A stretch of DNA of 64,000 bases from Stenotrophomonas terrae (GTDB lineage Bacteria; Pseudomonadota; Gammaproteobacteria; Xanthomonadales; Xanthomonadaceae), in the NCBI RefSeq assembly GCF_001431465.1, contig NZ_LDJJ01000031.1:32151-96150 (forward strand), read 5' to 3'. Below the pieces are notes generated by a model. The model was not told the origin of the DNA, made no database searches, and saw only the letters and a program-made list of their open reading frames with translations. Shown one piece after another: positions 8,113-18,411 of this stretch. Position numbers and translations under genes: made by a program. The stretch's first letter is position 1. Each line of letters opens with the position of its first letter.

Positions 8113-8345
8113 GTGGGTTCACGCCACGAAGACTATTGGTCCGGAATGCAGGTGCCGGAAGCAAGTTGGGTATGACTTTCCTTTGAGAATTGCCACCACT
8201 CAGGCGTAGATATCCCCAACACATCAGAGCAAAGAATCGCCATATGCGCCCACGGACGGGTGGATTTTGGAGTCACAGGATGTGGAACTACAGGATCCCT
8301 GTCTGCGGGCTCGTCGCACTCTGCCTTACGATGCCCCTCGCCTCT

Positions 8346-11270
8346 TCAATCGAACTTCTCGCTACGCGCTCCATCCGCCTCTTCCGCCAGCACGGCGATC
8401 TGTACGCGATTGCGTCCGCCCCGCTTGCCTCGATAAAGCGCCTGATCAGCGCAACGCACCAAGGCCATCGGGTCCTCCTCCAGTACAGGAATGCAGACCG
8501 CAACGCCGATACTGATGGTCACCCGCTGCCCTGCCGCGCCGGTGACCTGCTCCACCGCGCTGCGCAGGCGCTCGCCACGCGCCAGCGCCGCCTGCTGGTC
8601 GCAGCCGGGCAGGATCAGCACGAATTCCTCGCCGCCGTAACGTGCGACCAGTTCATCTGCGCCCGACACCTGTGCGGCCAGCGTCTGCGCGACACGGCGC
8701 AACTGCAGGTCACCGGTGTGATGCCCATGGGTGTCGTTGAACTGCTTGAAATGATCGACATCGATCATCATCACCGCCAGCGGCTGCTGCAACTTTGCGC
8801 AAAGCTGCCATGCACGCGGCAGCGCCTTCTCCATTGCATGCCGGTTGGCGATACCGGTGAGCCCGTCGGTTATCGCCAGCAACGAAAGGCGTGCGTTGGC
8901 GCTCTGCAGCTCGGCCGTACGTTCACCGATCTTCTGTTCCAGCAGGCGGTTGCGCGCGTTGACGGCGCGGGTGCGCAGGCGCACTACCATCAGCACGAAC
9001 AACACGCCTGCGGCAGCAAAGGCCGCCAGAACCCAGCCGCGTTGATACCAGAATGGCGCCACCTGCAGCTGATAACCTACTGCTTCCGTCGGCAGGCCAC
9101 CCAACACCCGTGCCTGCAGCTGGAAGGTGTAAGCCCCGGCCGGCAAGCGTTGGTAGGTCAACTCGCGCCCGGCGGCCCAAGGCGACCAGTCGTCGTGATG
9201 GCCCAGCATGCGATAGCGGAATTCGACCTCCGGCTCCATGCTCCTTATGCCGAAGCGCAAGGCCAGGCCAGCGCCTGCCGGCAAGTGTTGCAGCGTTTGT
9301 GGTGACAGCGGCAACAACACGGGCGGGTGATCTGGCCGCTGCAACTCGATGCGATCAAGTCGCGCCTGCGACGACGTAGCAGCGGATTCGGCAGCAGCAG
9401 GATCCAACTGCAATACGCCGTCGCGGGTGACCACGCGCAGCTGGCCATCAGCATGCAGCGCGACACCCATGAAGCCAGGTACGCGGCTATCACTGACCTG
9501 TTGCAACCCGAATGTGGCGGCCCCGGGCTTGCGCCACCACAGCTGCTTTGCCGTCCAGGCAAAGCTCCCTTGCGCGTTGTCCTCGCCCTCAAGCTCCGCC
9601 GGCGCCTGCAACCCCGTCAGCAACGGTAGTTCTGCGACCACAAACTGCTCGCCCTGCAAGCGCTGCACCTGCCCGGCTGAGATCGCATAAAGCACGCCAT
9701 CACTGCGGAACAGATGCGTGCCTTGCCCCGCAGCAACCGGCAGTCCCTGCGCCGCCCCATAGCGTTGATCGGTGAGCAATTGACCGCTATCGGGATTGAA
9801 ACGCCAGCGGCGCGCGCCACCACCCGCGTCACCGGCCCATAGCTCGCCAGCCGCAAGTTCGTACAGGCCGTCTACCGCCTTGATATTGGTTTTCCATTGC
9901 GCCGCCACCTGCCAACGCTCATCGCGCTGGCCAAGCACGATGATCCTGTCTTTGGCCAGGGCAAACATCCGTCGGCTGTCGAACGCCGAAGGCAGCAGCT
10001 TGATGACACTGTCGCCCAATACCGCTGCCAGCAGAGGCCGAGGCTGCGTCTGCCCGGGATCCAGCACCGACAGCCCATAGCGATCACCGATCAGCAGGCC
10101 GGCGCTGGTGCCCTCCAGGGCGAACGTTTCCAGGTCACGGTGTGGCCACTGCTGTTGCGAGAACATCGGCGTCCCAGCGGCGGAAGGAGGTGCACTCCAT
10201 ACCCCCATGCTCGCCACCCACAAGCGACCGTCATACCAGGTGCTGTCGAAGACCCGCCCACTCAGGCCATGCAGGCGCCCAAAGCGCGTCCACGGCAGCG
10301 ACCAACGCAGGCGCGCGATTCCACTCTCGCCGGATACCCACACCGCGCCTTCGCGATCCTCCACCAGGTCATACATCTCGCCCGCACAGGCAGCAAAGCT
10401 GTCGAGCAGGCGCAGGCCCGGCGAGAAGCGCATTACGGTGCCATCGAAGCTGCCCACCGCGAAGCCGCCGTCGGCCAAGGCGATGCCGGTATAAGGCTCA
10501 TGCAGACGAAACGTGGCGTCAGCATCGGTATCGAGCTTGCGCAGGCGCTTGCCATCGCTGAAATGGAAGCCATCGGCAGTGGCGAACAACAGGCCACCGC
10601 GGTACGGCCAGGCAGCAGGGACACGCAGTTTCGCCAATGACTGCGTGCCCTCGACCGGCACCATTGCGTTCTTGTCCACGCGGTACAGGCCTTCGCCCGG
10701 CACACGGAAATAGATGTCATCGCCAGCTACCAGCGGGCGTGCGCGCGCGCCAACGGGAACCTGCAGCCGCGTGGTGCTGCCGTTTTTTTCCAGCACGAAC
10801 AAGCCATCGGCACTCACCGCATGCACACCACGCGCGGTTTCCCCCAGCGAAAAAACCTCGACGGGCGCCTGCACCAGGCCCGCACTGGCCAGCCGCGGCA
10901 GCAGATCGACGAATCTATGGGTGCCATCTGCCCGCAACAGCAGTTTCCCGAACACGCCGGCACCGGCGACATGGATACTGCCGTCGCGTGCCAGCATGAT
11001 CGAGTACACCGGCGCCTCGCCGGCTACTTCCAGCAACTCCCACACGCCGCTGCGGTAGAGCATCACCCCTTCGCCACTGGCGGCATACAGGTTGCCGGCG
11101 CGGTCAACGACCACGCCCGGGTAGGTTGGCGACGCCGGCAGCTGGTTGGCACTGAACTGACGCAGCAACGGCAGGCCATGCATCGCGGTGGTAGCCTGCG
11201 CGAATGGCAGCACGCACCACATCAACAGCGCCATCAGCGCATGGCGGAATCCCATTTGAACCCTGTCCAT
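8346..11270 (-). CDS. Membrane diguanylate cyclase with periplasmic two-component-regulator propeller
   Basis: 974 residues. A signal peptide (ends PFAQA) leads to a long periplasmic domain of propeller repeats (DRAGNLYAASGEG, ARDGSIHVAGAG, REGAVWVSGESGIARL), then a Y_Y_Y domain (residues about 660-740, ending PAGAYTFQLQARV). One membrane segment follows (GWVLAAFAAAGVLFVLMVV), a short coiled coil (LLEQKIGERTAELQSANARL) and a GGDEF domain. The active site GGEEF is intact at 879-883, so it should make cyclic di-GMP from GTP. The inhibitory RxxD site that usually precedes it is SGAD here, so product inhibition is probably lost. It likely senses an envelope or periplasmic ligand. The nearest gene, dapE, is unrelated. 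Confidence 0.9.
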   Translation of the reverse strand: MDRVQMGFRHALMALLMWCVLPFAQATTAMHGLPLLRQFSANQLPASPTYPGVVVDRAGNLYAASGEGVMLYRSGVWELLEVAGEAPVYSIMLARDGSIHVAGAGVFGKLLLRADGTHRFVDLLPRLASAGLVQAPVEVFSLGETARGVHAVSADGLFVLEKNGSTTRLQVPVGARARPLVAGDDIYFRVPGEGLYRVDKNAMVPVEGTQSLAKLRVPAAWPYRGGLLFATADGFHFSDGKRLRKLDTDADATFRLHEPYTGIALADGGFAVGSFDGTVMRFSPGLRLLDSFAACAGEMYDLVEDREGAVWVSGESGIARLRWSLPWTRFGRLHGLSGRVFDSTWYDGRLWVASMGVWSAPPSAAGTPMFSQQQWPHRDLETFALEGTSAGLLIGDRYGLSVLDPGQTQPRPLLAAVLGDSVIKLLPSAFDSRRMFALAKDRIIVLGQRDERWQVAAQWKTNIKAVDGLYELAAGELWAGDAGGGARRWRFNPDSGQLLTDQRYGAAQGLPVAAGQGTHLFRSDGVLYAISAGQVQRLQGEQFVVAELPLLTGLQAPAELEGEDNAQGSFAWTAKQLWWRKPGAATFGLQQVSDSRVPGFMGVALHADGQLRVVTRDGVLQLDPAAAESAATSSQARLDRIELQRPDHPPVLLPLSPQTLQHLPAGAGLALRFGIRSMEPEVEFRYRMLGHHDDWSPWAAGRELTYQRLPAGAYTFQLQARVLGGLPTEAVGYQLQVAPFWYQRGWVLAAFAAAGVLFVLMVVRLRTRAVNARNRLLEQKIGERTAELQSANARLSLLAITDGLTGIANRHAMEKALPRAWQLCAKLQQPLAVMMIDVDHFKQFNDTHGHHTGDLQLRRVAQTLAAQVSGADELVARYGGEEFVLILPGCDQQAALARGERLRSAVEQVTGAAGQRVTISIGVAVCIPVLEEDPMALVRCADQALYRGKRGGRNRVQIAVLAEEADGARSEKFD

Positions 11271-11311
11271 CCTGCCCCCCTGGCAAGATTGTGCACCTGC
11301 ACCGTAACAGG

Positions 11312-12439
11312 TCAGTCCAGCAGTTTTTCTATCAGTTTCCGGTAAAGGTCTGGTAGCGCCTGCAGATCAGCCACGCGCACATTCTCATCGACCTGGTGGA
11401 TGCTGGCATTCACCGGCCCCACCTCGATGCACTGCGCACCCAACGGGGCGATGAAGCGGGCATCTGAGGTGCCACCACCGGTACTTTCCTCGGGCGCGGC
11501 GCCGGCAAACCCGGCCAGCACCTCACGGGCCACGCTGCGCAGGCGGCCTTCCGGGGTGTAGAACGGCTCGCCACTGCGGTGCCAATCCAGCGTGTAATCC
11601 AGGCCGTGACGGTCGAGCAGTGCGCCGATCTCGGCTTCCAGCTTTTCCGCATTCCAGTGCGGGTTGTAGCGCAGGTTGAACATCACCTGCAGCTCGCCCG
11701 GGATCACATTGTTGGCACCGGTACCGCCATTGATGTTGGAAATCTGCAGGCTGGTGGACGGGAAGCTTTCGTAGCCATCATCCCAATGCCGGGCGGTGAG
11801 CTCAGCCAGCGCCGGCGCGGCCAGGTGAATGGGATTCCTCGCCTTTTCCGGATAGGCGACATGGCCTTGCACACCCTTGATGCGCAGCTTGGCCGACAGG
11901 CTCCCGCGACGGCCAACGCGCAGCAGGTCGCCGAGCGTGGCGGTGGACGAGGGCTCGCCGGTAATGCACCAGTCGATGCCCTGCCCGCGTTCGACGAACA
12001 GCTTGGCAACGTGGCGTACGCCATCGATGGCATCGCCCTCCTCGTCGCTGGTCAGCAGCACCGCCAGCGTACCGGGGTGGTTGGGGTGGGCGGCCACAAA
12101 CTGCTCGGCGGCGACCACGAAGGCGGCGACGCTGCCTTTCATGTCGGCGGCACCACGCCCGTACAGCACGCCATCGCGCACTTCCGGCTTGAACGGATCG
12201 CTGCTCCAGGCCTCGACCGGGCCGGTCGGCACCACGTCGGTATGGCCGAGCAGCACCAGTACCGGCGCGCCGCTGCCATGGGTCGCCCAGAGATTGTTGA
12301 CCTCGCCCAGGCGCAGGTGCTCGCAGTTGAAGCCGGCGGTGTTGAGGCGTTCGGCGATCAGCTGCTGGCAGCCGGCGTCTTCGGGGGTTACCGAGGGGCG
12401 GGCGATCAGATCGCAGGTCAGGGCGAGTACGTCGTTCAT
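11312..12439 (-). CDS. dapE: Succinyl-diaminopimelate desuccinylase
   Basis: 375 residues, the normal DapE length. The enzyme removes succinate from N-succinyl-LL-2,6-diaminopimelate in the lysine/peptidoglycan pathway and needs two zinc ions. Metal and catalytic motifs are visible: LLGHTDVVP (His and Asp), [10 protein letters not shown], and LTSDEEGD with the catalytic Glu pair. GGGTSDARF near the C-terminus is also typical. It is the last gene of the minus-strand group map-glnD-dapD-arsC/yffB-dapE; a 62-base gap with half of a REP-like element separates it from the arsC-like gene. Confidence 0.97.
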   Translation of the reverse strand: MNDVLALTCDLIARPSVTPEDAGCQQLIAERLNTAGFNCEHLRLGEVNNLWATHGSGAPVLVLLGHTDVVPTGPVEAWSSDPFKPEVRDGVLYGRGAADMKGSVAAFVVAAEQFVAAHPNHPGTLAVLLTSDEEGDAIDGVRHVAKLFVERGQGIDWCITGEPSSTATLGDLLRVGRRGSLSAKLRIKGVQGHVAYPEKARNPIHLAAPALAELTARHWDDGYESFPSTSLQISNINGGTGANNVIPGELQVMFNLRYNPHWNAEKLEAEIGALLDRHGLDYTLDWHRSGEPFYTPEGRLRSVAREVLAGFAGAAPEESTGGGTSDARFIAPLGAQCIEVGPVNASIHQVDENVRVADLQALPDLYRKLIEKLLD

Positions 12440-12456
12440 GGCGGCCTTATGGATCG

Positions 12457-12484
12457 GTGGCTTCGCGGCTCAGGCCGCTCCCAC
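12457..12484. repeat. Single REP-like unit between dapE and yffB
   Basis: GGTGGCTTCGCGGCTCAGGC followed by CGCTCCCAC. It is one arm of the family seen in pairs at 2161-2254, 53219-53315 and 62955-63025. Here it stands alone in a 62-base gap inside what would otherwise be an operon. Confidence 0.65.
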
Positions 12485-12501
12485 ATTTACTGAAGGGCGA
12501 C

Positions 12502-12858
12502 TCAGGCGATGTTGAAGCGTGCCTTGAAGCCGTTGTCGCTGAAACCCTGGCTCAGCGTGCCGTCGTCGGTGATCACCAGCGGGCGCTTGATCAGCTGCGG
12601 GTATTCGCGCAGCAGCAGCTTCCACTCGGCATCGGACTCGGGCGATTTGCGGCTGTCCGGCAGCTGCCGCCAGGTGGTCGACGACTTGTTGATCATCGCC
12701 GCGAAACCGCCGGCCTTGCCGGCCCACTCCAGCAGCGTTTCCGGGCTGGGTTTGTTGTCGCGGTAATCGACAAAGGTATAGGCGACATTGAAGCGGTCCA
12801 GCCATTTGGTGGCTTTCTTGCAGGTGTCGCAGTTTTTCAGTCCGTAGATTGTGGTCAT
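12502..12858 (-). CDS. ArsC/Spx-family protein (YffB-like)
   Basis: 118 residues with a thioredoxin-like ArsC fold: TTIYGLKNCDTCKKATKWLD at the N-terminus carries a CxxC-like pair (Cys10, Cys13), and IKRPLVITDDG near the C-terminus holds the usual conserved Arg. True arsenate reductases keep a single Cys with CX5R-like features; this group (YffB) is regarded as a glutathione-dependent thiol reductase of unknown substrate. In E. coli yffB also stands next to dapE, which supports the assignment. Start chosen at 12858 (MTTIYGL). It sits between dapD and dapE on the same strand. Confidence 0.9.
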   Translation of the reverse strand: MTTIYGLKNCDTCKKATKWLDRFNVAYTFVDYRDNKPSPETLLEWAGKAGGFAAMINKSSTTWRQLPDSRKSPESDAEWKLLLREYPQLIKRPLVITDDGTLSQGFSDNGFKARFNIA

Positions 12859-12878
12859 GGTTCAAAGCTCGCGGTGAT

Positions 12879-13028
12879 GTAGCCCCTCTCCTGCCGGGAG
12901 AGGGGTTGGGGAGAGGGCAAGGGCGAAGCCTCCTGCGAATCACACCGCAGGCGACTGCCCTACCCTCATCCGCCCCTTCAGGGCACCTTCCCCCAAAAAG
13001 GGGGCTGCAGTCCCTCAGGGAGAAGGGA
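12879..13028. repeat. GTAG-starting palindromic repeats between dapD and yffB
   Basis: This gap starts GTAGCCCCTCTCCTGCCGGG; its arms CCCCTCTC (12883-12890) and GAGAGGGG (12898-12905) form a stem. A second structured stretch at 12964-13028 has CCCCTTCAGGG and CCCCCAAAAAGGGGG. Both lie between the stop of dapD and the start of the arsC-like gene. They look like dispersed intergenic elements, not coding sequence. Confidence 0.55.
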
Positions 13029-13031
13029 AAT

Positions 13032-14102
13032 TCAGTCCGCCAACCCGCGCAGCAGATCATTGACGCTGGTCTTGCTGCGGGTCCTGGCGTCCACCTGCTT
13101 GACGATCACCGCGCAGTACAACGAATGCGTGCCGTCCTTGGACGGCAGCGAGCCGCTGACCACCACGCTGTACGGCGGCACATAGCCATAGGTCACTTCG
13201 CCGGTGGCGCGGTTGTAGATGCGGGTGCTCTGGCTCAGGAACACGCCCATGCCGATCACGCTGTGGTGGCCGACGACCACGCCTTCCACCACTTCCGAAC
13301 GGGCACCGATGAAGCAATGGTCTTCGATGATGGTCGGGCTGGCCTGCAGCGGCTCCAGTACGCCGCCAATGCCGGCACCGCCGGACAGGTGGCAGTGCTT
13401 GCCGATCTGCGCGCAGGAACCCACGGTGGCCCAGGTATCAACCATGGTGCCCTCGCCCACGTGCGCGCCGATGTTGGTGAAGCTCGGCATCAGCACCACG
13501 TCCTTGCCGAAGTGCGTGCCACGGCGGGCGATCGCGCCCGGCACCACGCGCACGCCGGCCTGGCGGAAGGCGGCTTCATCATAGCCTTCAAAGCGCGATT
13601 CGACCTTGTCCCAGAACGGTGCCGGGGCGCCGTCCATCACTGCCATGTCATTGACGCGGAAGTACAGCAGCACCGCCTTCTTCAGCCACTCATTGACCTT
13701 CCAGCCACCGTTGCCATCGGGCTCGGCGACACGGAACTCGCCCGATTCCAGGCCGTCGATCACGCGATTGACCAGCGCACGGGTCGAACCTTCGATCTCG
13801 TCCATGGTCAGCATGCTGCGGCGCTCGAAGGCGCTTTCGATGCTGAACTTGAGCTCGGCCACGCCCGGTGCCGGCGGCTTGCGCAGGCTGCGCGGGCCCA
13901 GCGACGGCGTCGCCGGCTTGGCCGACTTCGGCTTGGCAGCTGCAACCTTCTTGACCGGCGCCTTGACTGCCTTGGCAACAGGCTTGGCGGCCGGCTTGCT
14001 CACTGCGGCGGCCTTTTTCTTCGGCGCTGCGGTCTTGCCCGGTGCGGCCTTGCTGGCGGTCTTGCTGGTCACGGTCTTCTTGGTTGCGGGCTTGCTTGCC
14101 AT
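13032..14102 (-). CDS. dapD: Tetrahydrodipicolinate N-succinyltransferase with Lys/Ala-rich N-terminal tail
   Basis: 356 residues against about 274 in E. coli. Residues 83-356 align from [12 protein letters not shown] through the left-handed beta-helix core ([43 protein letters not shown]) to the end. The enzyme transfers succinyl from succinyl-CoA to tetrahydrodipicolinate in lysine/diaminopimelate synthesis. The first 80 residues are a low-complexity tail of Lys, Ala, Pro and Thr (19 Lys), like histone H1 tails. The start at 14102 is supported by AGGAG ten bases upstream and by a TGATG overlap with the glnD stop. A GTG at 13862 would give the standard length, but no ribosome site precedes it. 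The role of the tail is unknown. Confidence 0.93.
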   Translation of the reverse strand: MASKPATKKTVTSKTASKAAPGKTAAPKKKAAAVSKPAAKPVAKAVKAPVKKVAAAKPKSAKPATPSLGPRSLRKPPAPGVAELKFSIESAFERRSMLTMDEIEGSTRALVNRVIDGLESGEFRVAEPDGNGGWKVNEWLKKAVLLYFRVNDMAVMDGAPAPFWDKVESRFEGYDEAAFRQAGVRVVPGAIARRGTHFGKDVVLMPSFTNIGAHVGEGTMVDTWATVGSCAQIGKHCHLSGGAGIGGVLEPLQASPTIIEDHCFIGARSEVVEGVVVGHHSVIGMGVFLSQSTRIYNRATGEVTYGYVPPYSVVVSGSLPSKDGTHSLYCAVIVKQVDARTRSKTSVNDLLRGLAD

Positions 14103-16741
14103 CAGTGGGGGTCTCCTGGCTTGTTGTCGGGATCCAGGCAGGCCAGCAATGCGTCGCGCAAAGCCTGCATGGAGGTTTCGGTAAGGGGGTGATCGTGGCG
14201 ATCGGTGAGCTGGAACTGATCCTCGGCGCGCTCGCCGAACGTGGCGATGCGCGCATCCTGCACACGCAGACGCTGGTCACGCAGCACATGCGCAACATCG
14301 GCCAGCAGCCCGGGGCGGTCCGGCGCCACCAGGTTCAATACGGTGCGGCCTTGATGGCTGGACTCAAGGAACTCGATGCGCGGGGCAAAGCGGAAATGCT
14401 TGAGCTGGCGCGGCATCACCCGCCGCGACGGACGCAATATCAGGATATTGCCGGCCAATGCCTTGCGCAGCACCGCTTCCAATCGCGCGGCGTCGCCATC
14501 GGCAAAGCTGCCTGCAGGCGTCACTTCGAAGGTATCGAAAATGGTGTCGTCAGGGCCATCGAGCACGCGGGCACGGTGAATGCCGTAGCCGGCGCGGTCC
14601 AGGGTCATCACGATGGCGGCGAACATGCCGTCGCGGTCCGGCGAATGCACGAAAACTTCCAGCGCGTCACTTTCCGGGGTGATCCGCCGCACCTTAACCA
14701 GGGTGCCGCCCTTGCGTATCTCGATCAGCGAGGCGGCTTGCCAAACCAACTGCTCGGGGCGGAAGCGCACAAAACTTTCGTCAGGCATGGCGGTGAACTG
14801 GCGCTCGATCACCGCATCGGCATGGCCGAGCAAGCGCATCTGTTCGCGCACGTTGTCGCGCGCTTCCTGCACCCGCTCCGCCTCCGGCAAGGGATGCTCC
14901 AGGCCTTCGCGCAGCGCGCGGCGGGTGGCGAAGTAGAGGTCGGCCAGCAACCGGTCCTTCCACGCATTCCACATCTTGGGGCTGGTGCCGGCGATATCGG
15001 CGCAGGTCAGCAGGTAGAGGTAATCGAGACGATCGCGGTCACCGACCAGGCCGGCAAAACGATGGATCACTTCCGGATCGGTAATGTCCTGCTTCTGCGC
15101 GGTGATCGACATGCGCAGGTGCTGTTCCACCAGCCAGGCCACCAGTTCGGTATCCGAGCCACTCAGGCCATGTGCGCTGCAGAACTCGCGCGCGTCCACC
15201 GCACCCAGCTCGGAATGGTCGCCGCCACGGCCCTTGGCGATGTCGTGGAACAGGCCGGCCAGCAGCAACAACTCCGGCTTGCGCAGGCGCGGCCATACTT
15301 CATGGGCGATGGAAAAACACTCATCGGCACGGCCGCTGGCGAACAAGGCCATATTCCGCAGCACCATCAAGGTGTGCTGGTCTACCGTGTAGACATGGAA
15401 CAGGTCGAACTGCATGCGCCCGGAGACCGCCGCGAATGCGGGAATCCACTGCCCCAGCACACCCAGACGGGCCATGCGTGCCAGCGTATCGACCGCACGC
15501 GGGCCGCGCAGCAAGGCCATGAACTGTTCGCGGACGCTGTCATCAACCGCCGAATAGGCGGGGATTTCATCGAGCATTTCGGCCAGGCCGCGTGCGGTCA
15601 TCGAATGCAGACCGCGCACATCGTTGGTCCGCGCCCAGCAGGCGAACAAGGCAAAGATGCTGCGGATATCGCCGTGCGGCCACATCGGATCGTCTGCAGA
15701 CAGATAACCGCGGCGCAGCGAGAAACCGGCGCCCACCGCTTGCGGCGTGGCTTCGCCGTCGAACTGTTCTTCAAAGCGCTGCAACAGGCGATCGCTGATG
15801 CGGCGGATCACCGTCGCACTGCGATAGAAACCCTGCATCATTTTTTCCACGCCCAGGCTTTCGGCGTCGTCGCCGAAGCCCATGCGTGCGGCCAAGGTTT
15901 TCTGGTAGTCGAAGCGCAGCCGTTCTTCCGGCCGCTGTGCCACCAGATGCAGCCCGAAGCGCAGCCGCGCCAATACCTGCCGCTCGCGCTTGAGCGCAGC
16001 CGCCTCGTCCAGGCCCAGATGGCCAAGCCCGACCAGCGCATCGATGTTGCTGACGCCAAAGGCGCGCAGCGCCATCCAGCCCAGCGTATTGAGATCGCGC
16101 AGGCCGCCCGGGCCATCCTTGATGTCCGGCTCGAGATTGTCGGCGGTGTCACCAAAGCGTTGGTGGCGGGCCAGCAGCTCTTCGCGCTTGGCCAGGAAAT
16201 ACTCGCGCGGCGGCCATACCAGGCTCGGCGCGATCGCCCGCGCCAGGCCATGCTGGGCGGTTGCGTCAGCCACCAGCGGGCGCGCTTCGATCAAGGCGGT
16301 CAATACCGTCTGGTCGGCGGCAGCGTGTACGCATTGCGCAGCCGAACGCACCGCGTGGCTGGCCGGCAGGCCGGCGTCCCACAGCAGCGCGAACAGGCGC
16401 GCCAGCGTGGCTTCGTGGCGTTGCTGCACGTCGCTTTCGGCCAGCACCAGCAGGTCGATGTCCGAGCGCGGAAACAGCTCGCCACGGCCGTAACCGCCTA
16501 CCGCGAACAGCGCCAGACCGGCGCCGGCAGGAACGCAGCGCTGCCAGGCTTCAATAATCAGTTGATCGACCGCGCGCGTGCGCAGGCCGAGCAGGCGTTC
16601 GACGTTGTCGGCCTGCTCGAAGCGCTTGCCAAGGCGCGCATCGGTATGGGCAAGGGACTGCCGTGCATCGGCAGCCCATTGCGCGTCACCGGCGGAATCG
16701 GCCGGCGTGTCCAGACTCGGGCCCGCCGGCTGTGGGGTCAT
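14102..16741 (-). CDS. glnD: Bifunctional uridylyltransferase/uridylyl-removing enzyme (PII sensor)
   Basis: 879 residues. GlnD uridylylates PII proteins when glutamine is low and removes UMP when it is high. The nucleotidyltransferase site is at about residues 81-97 ([17 protein letters not shown]). The HD domain that removes UMP has [14 protein letters not shown]. Two ACT domains that bind glutamine occupy the C-terminal 190 residues ([16 protein letters not shown] and [15 protein letters not shown]). The start overlaps the map stop as ATGA, and its stop overlaps dapD as TGATG, so map-glnD-dapD are translationally coupled. This matches the gene order found in related bacteria. Confidence 0.97.
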   Translation of the reverse strand: MTPQPAGPSLDTPADSAGDAQWAADARQSLAHTDARLGKRFEQADNVERLLGLRTRAVDQLIIEAWQRCVPAGAGLALFAVGGYGRGELFPRSDIDLLVLAESDVQQRHEATLARLFALLWDAGLPASHAVRSAAQCVHAAADQTVLTALIEARPLVADATAQHGLARAIAPSLVWPPREYFLAKREELLARHQRFGDTADNLEPDIKDGPGGLRDLNTLGWMALRAFGVSNIDALVGLGHLGLDEAAALKRERQVLARLRFGLHLVAQRPEERLRFDYQKTLAARMGFGDDAESLGVEKMMQGFYRSATVIRRISDRLLQRFEEQFDGEATPQAVGAGFSLRRGYLSADDPMWPHGDIRSIFALFACWARTNDVRGLHSMTARGLAEMLDEIPAYSAVDDSVREQFMALLRGPRAVDTLARMARLGVLGQWIPAFAAVSGRMQFDLFHVYTVDQHTLMVLRNMALFASGRADECFSIAHEVWPRLRKPELLLLAGLFHDIAKGRGGDHSELGAVDAREFCSAHGLSGSDTELVAWLVEQHLRMSITAQKQDITDPEVIHRFAGLVGDRDRLDYLYLLTCADIAGTSPKMWNAWKDRLLADLYFATRRALREGLEHPLPEAERVQEARDNVREQMRLLGHADAVIERQFTAMPDESFVRFRPEQLVWQAASLIEIRKGGTLVKVRRITPESDALEVFVHSPDRDGMFAAIVMTLDRAGYGIHRARVLDGPDDTIFDTFEVTPAGSFADGDAARLEAVLRKALAGNILILRPSRRVMPRQLKHFRFAPRIEFLESSHQGRTVLNLVAPDRPGLLADVAHVLRDQRLRVQDARIATFGERAEDQFQLTDRHDHPLTETSMQALRDALLACLDPDNKPGDPH

Positions 16742-17514
16742 GCCTGCGCGGATTCAGCCGGTGACAACGTCAATACCTCAACGCCGTCTTCGGTCACTGC
16801 GATCATGTGTTCCCACTGTGCCGACAACTTGCGGTCCTTGGTCACCACGGTCCAGCCATCGGGCAGCACCTTGGTGTAACGGGTGCCCTCGTTGATCATC
16901 GGCTCGATGGTGAAGGTCATGCCCGGCTTCAACACCAGGCCCTGACCCGGACGACCGTAATGCAGCACCTGCGGCTCGTCGTGATAGACCTTGCCGATGC
17001 CGTGGCCGCAGTACTCGCGCACCACGCTGAAACGCTCGCCTTCGGCGTATTCCTGGATCGCATGGCCCACATCGCCCAGGGTTGCACCCGGCTTGACCGC
17101 GCGGATGCCACGCCACATGGCTTCCTTGGTGGTTTCCACCAGGCGCTTGGCCATCACCGACGGGGTGCCGACGTAATACATGCGGCTGGTGTCGCCGTGC
17201 CAGCCGTCCTTGATGACGGTCACGTCGATATTGATGATGTCGCCATCCTTGAGCACCTTGGCTTCACTGGGAATGCCGTGGCAGATGACGTTGTTGACCG
17301 AGGTGCACACGGTCTTGGGGAATCCGCGGTAGCCCACATTGGCCGGGACGGTGCCCTGCACATTGATGATGTGGTCGTTGCAGATGCGGTCCAGCTCTTC
17401 GGTGGTGACGCCGGGCTTGACGTGCGGAGCGACGATGTCGAGCACCTCGGCCGCCAGACGGCCAGCGATGCGCATCTTCTCGATTTCTTCGGGGGTTTTC
17501 AGTTGGATTGCCAT
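16738..17514 (-). CDS. map: Type I methionine aminopeptidase
   Basis: 258 residues from MAIQLKTPEEIEKMR. A start 18 bases earlier exists, but the chosen one has GGGGGA about 11 bases before it. The enzyme removes the initiator Met from nascent proteins. Metal ligands are visible: Asp in INIDVTVIKDGWHGDTSRM, His in CGHGIG, Glu in FTIEPMIN and in WEHMIAVTEDG. In E. coli and many relatives map lies divergent to rpsB with a short shared spacer. Here ten kilobases of fimbrial genes separate them. Confidence 0.97.
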   Translation of the reverse strand: MAIQLKTPEEIEKMRIAGRLAAEVLDIVAPHVKPGVTTEELDRICNDHIINVQGTVPANVGYRGFPKTVCTSVNNVICHGIPSEAKVLKDGDIINIDVTVIKDGWHGDTSRMYYVGTPSVMAKRLVETTKEAMWRGIRAVKPGATLGDVGHAIQEYAEGERFSVVREYCGHGIGKVYHDEPQVLHYGRPGQGLVLKPGMTFTIEPMINEGTRYTKVLPDGWTVVTKDRKLSAQWEHMIAVTEDGVEVLTLSPAESAQA

Positions 17515-17885
17515 GTGCCGATTATCCCCCATTTGGGCTATTTCGCTAAGTATTTCACATTAATGAACACGGAATCAGCCCGTTGGACAGCCCTTTCCCC
17601 CGACGCTGACCTCTGCTTGCATCGCCGCCCTCGATGCCGCCGCCACGCGCTTTCCATACGCCCGCGAATCGTCTCAATCGGACCCGCCAAAGCCGCCAAA
17701 ACCCAGTTAAAACAACGCTAATTTGGCGCACGCGCATCACAGAAAAACCCGCCTTGGGACATATCTCATACCCCTCACCGGTGGCCTGGGAACAGACTCA
17801 ATCCGCACCTGCCACACCGTGTTTGCCGCAAGCCGGCCCGCACGGAACTCGACAGGCGCGCTGTCTTTTCCCCCAAGGATTTACC
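17515..17885. other. Intergenic region between map and the first fimbrial operon
   Basis: This 371-base gap between divergent genes must hold the promoters for map (minus) and the first Csu-type operon (plus). The map-proximal 60 bases are relatively AT-rich. The stretch 17700-17790 (TTAAAACAACGCTAATTTGG.. and GACATATCTCATACC) is another AT-rich patch where a fimbrial promoter could sit, but no sigma-70 or sigma-54 box is convincing. No coding frame is supported. Confidence 0.4.
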
Positions 17886-18398
17886 ATGAAACTTCGCAAC
17901 GTCCCCCTGTTCGCCTTCATCGCCGCCACGGCCTTTGCCGGTGCCGCCCACGCAGCGATAGACACCACGCAGTTCCAGGTCAAGATCACCATCACCGAGT
18001 CCTGCGACGTGCACACCGTCAACGCCAGCGACATCGATTTTGGCACCCACGTGCGCTCCACCACCGCCACCCCGATCGACAACCAGGGCGCCCTGCAGCT
18101 CAACTGCAGCCGCGGCACGCCCTATCAGATCGCGCTGGACCCCGGCCTCAACTCCAGCAGCCCGACCGCTGCCGCTGACAACCGCCGCATGACCAACGCC
18201 GATGGCGGGCTGGTGCCCTACGGCCTGTACCGCGACGCCGCCCGCACCCAGTTCTGGGGCCGGGTGCTGGGTACCAATACCGTGGGCGGCACCGGCACCG
18301 CCGCGCAGCAATCGATCCCGGTCTACGGCCGAGTAGCGGCCACCGACGTCGCTGCTGGCGTCTACCTGGACACCATCACCGCGACCGTCACCTACTGA
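17886..18398 (+). CDS. Csu-type fimbrial major pilin, spore coat U domain (operon 1)
   Basis: 170 residues. The start at 17886 has AAGGA seven bases upstream and gives a signal peptide ending AGAAHA. The mature part starts AIDTTQFQVKITITESCDV and has the spore coat protein U domain: two cysteines (ESCD, LNCS), a middle DNRRMTNADGGLVPYGLYRDA and the closing strand GVYLDTITATVTY. In archaic chaperone-usher (sigma) fimbriae such as CsuA/B of Acinetobacter, this subunit forms the shaft. The next three genes are chaperone, usher and tip adhesin. The pilin is about 60% identical by eye to the pilin of the second operon at 22884. Confidence 0.9.
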   Translation: MKLRNVPLFAFIAATAFAGAAHAAIDTTQFQVKITITESCDVHTVNASDIDFGTHVRSTTATPIDNQGALQLNCSRGTPYQIALDPGLNSSSPTAAADNRRMTNADGGLVPYGLYRDAARTQFWGRVLGTNTVGGTGTAAQQSIPVYGRVAATDVAAGVYLDTITATVTY

Positions 18399-18411
18399 TC
18401 AGGCCAGCACC

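Noticed and set aside
12502..12858. Arsenate resistance function for the ArsC-like gene
   Set aside because: Its position beside dapE and its YffB-like sequence point away from an ars operon; no other ars gene is present.
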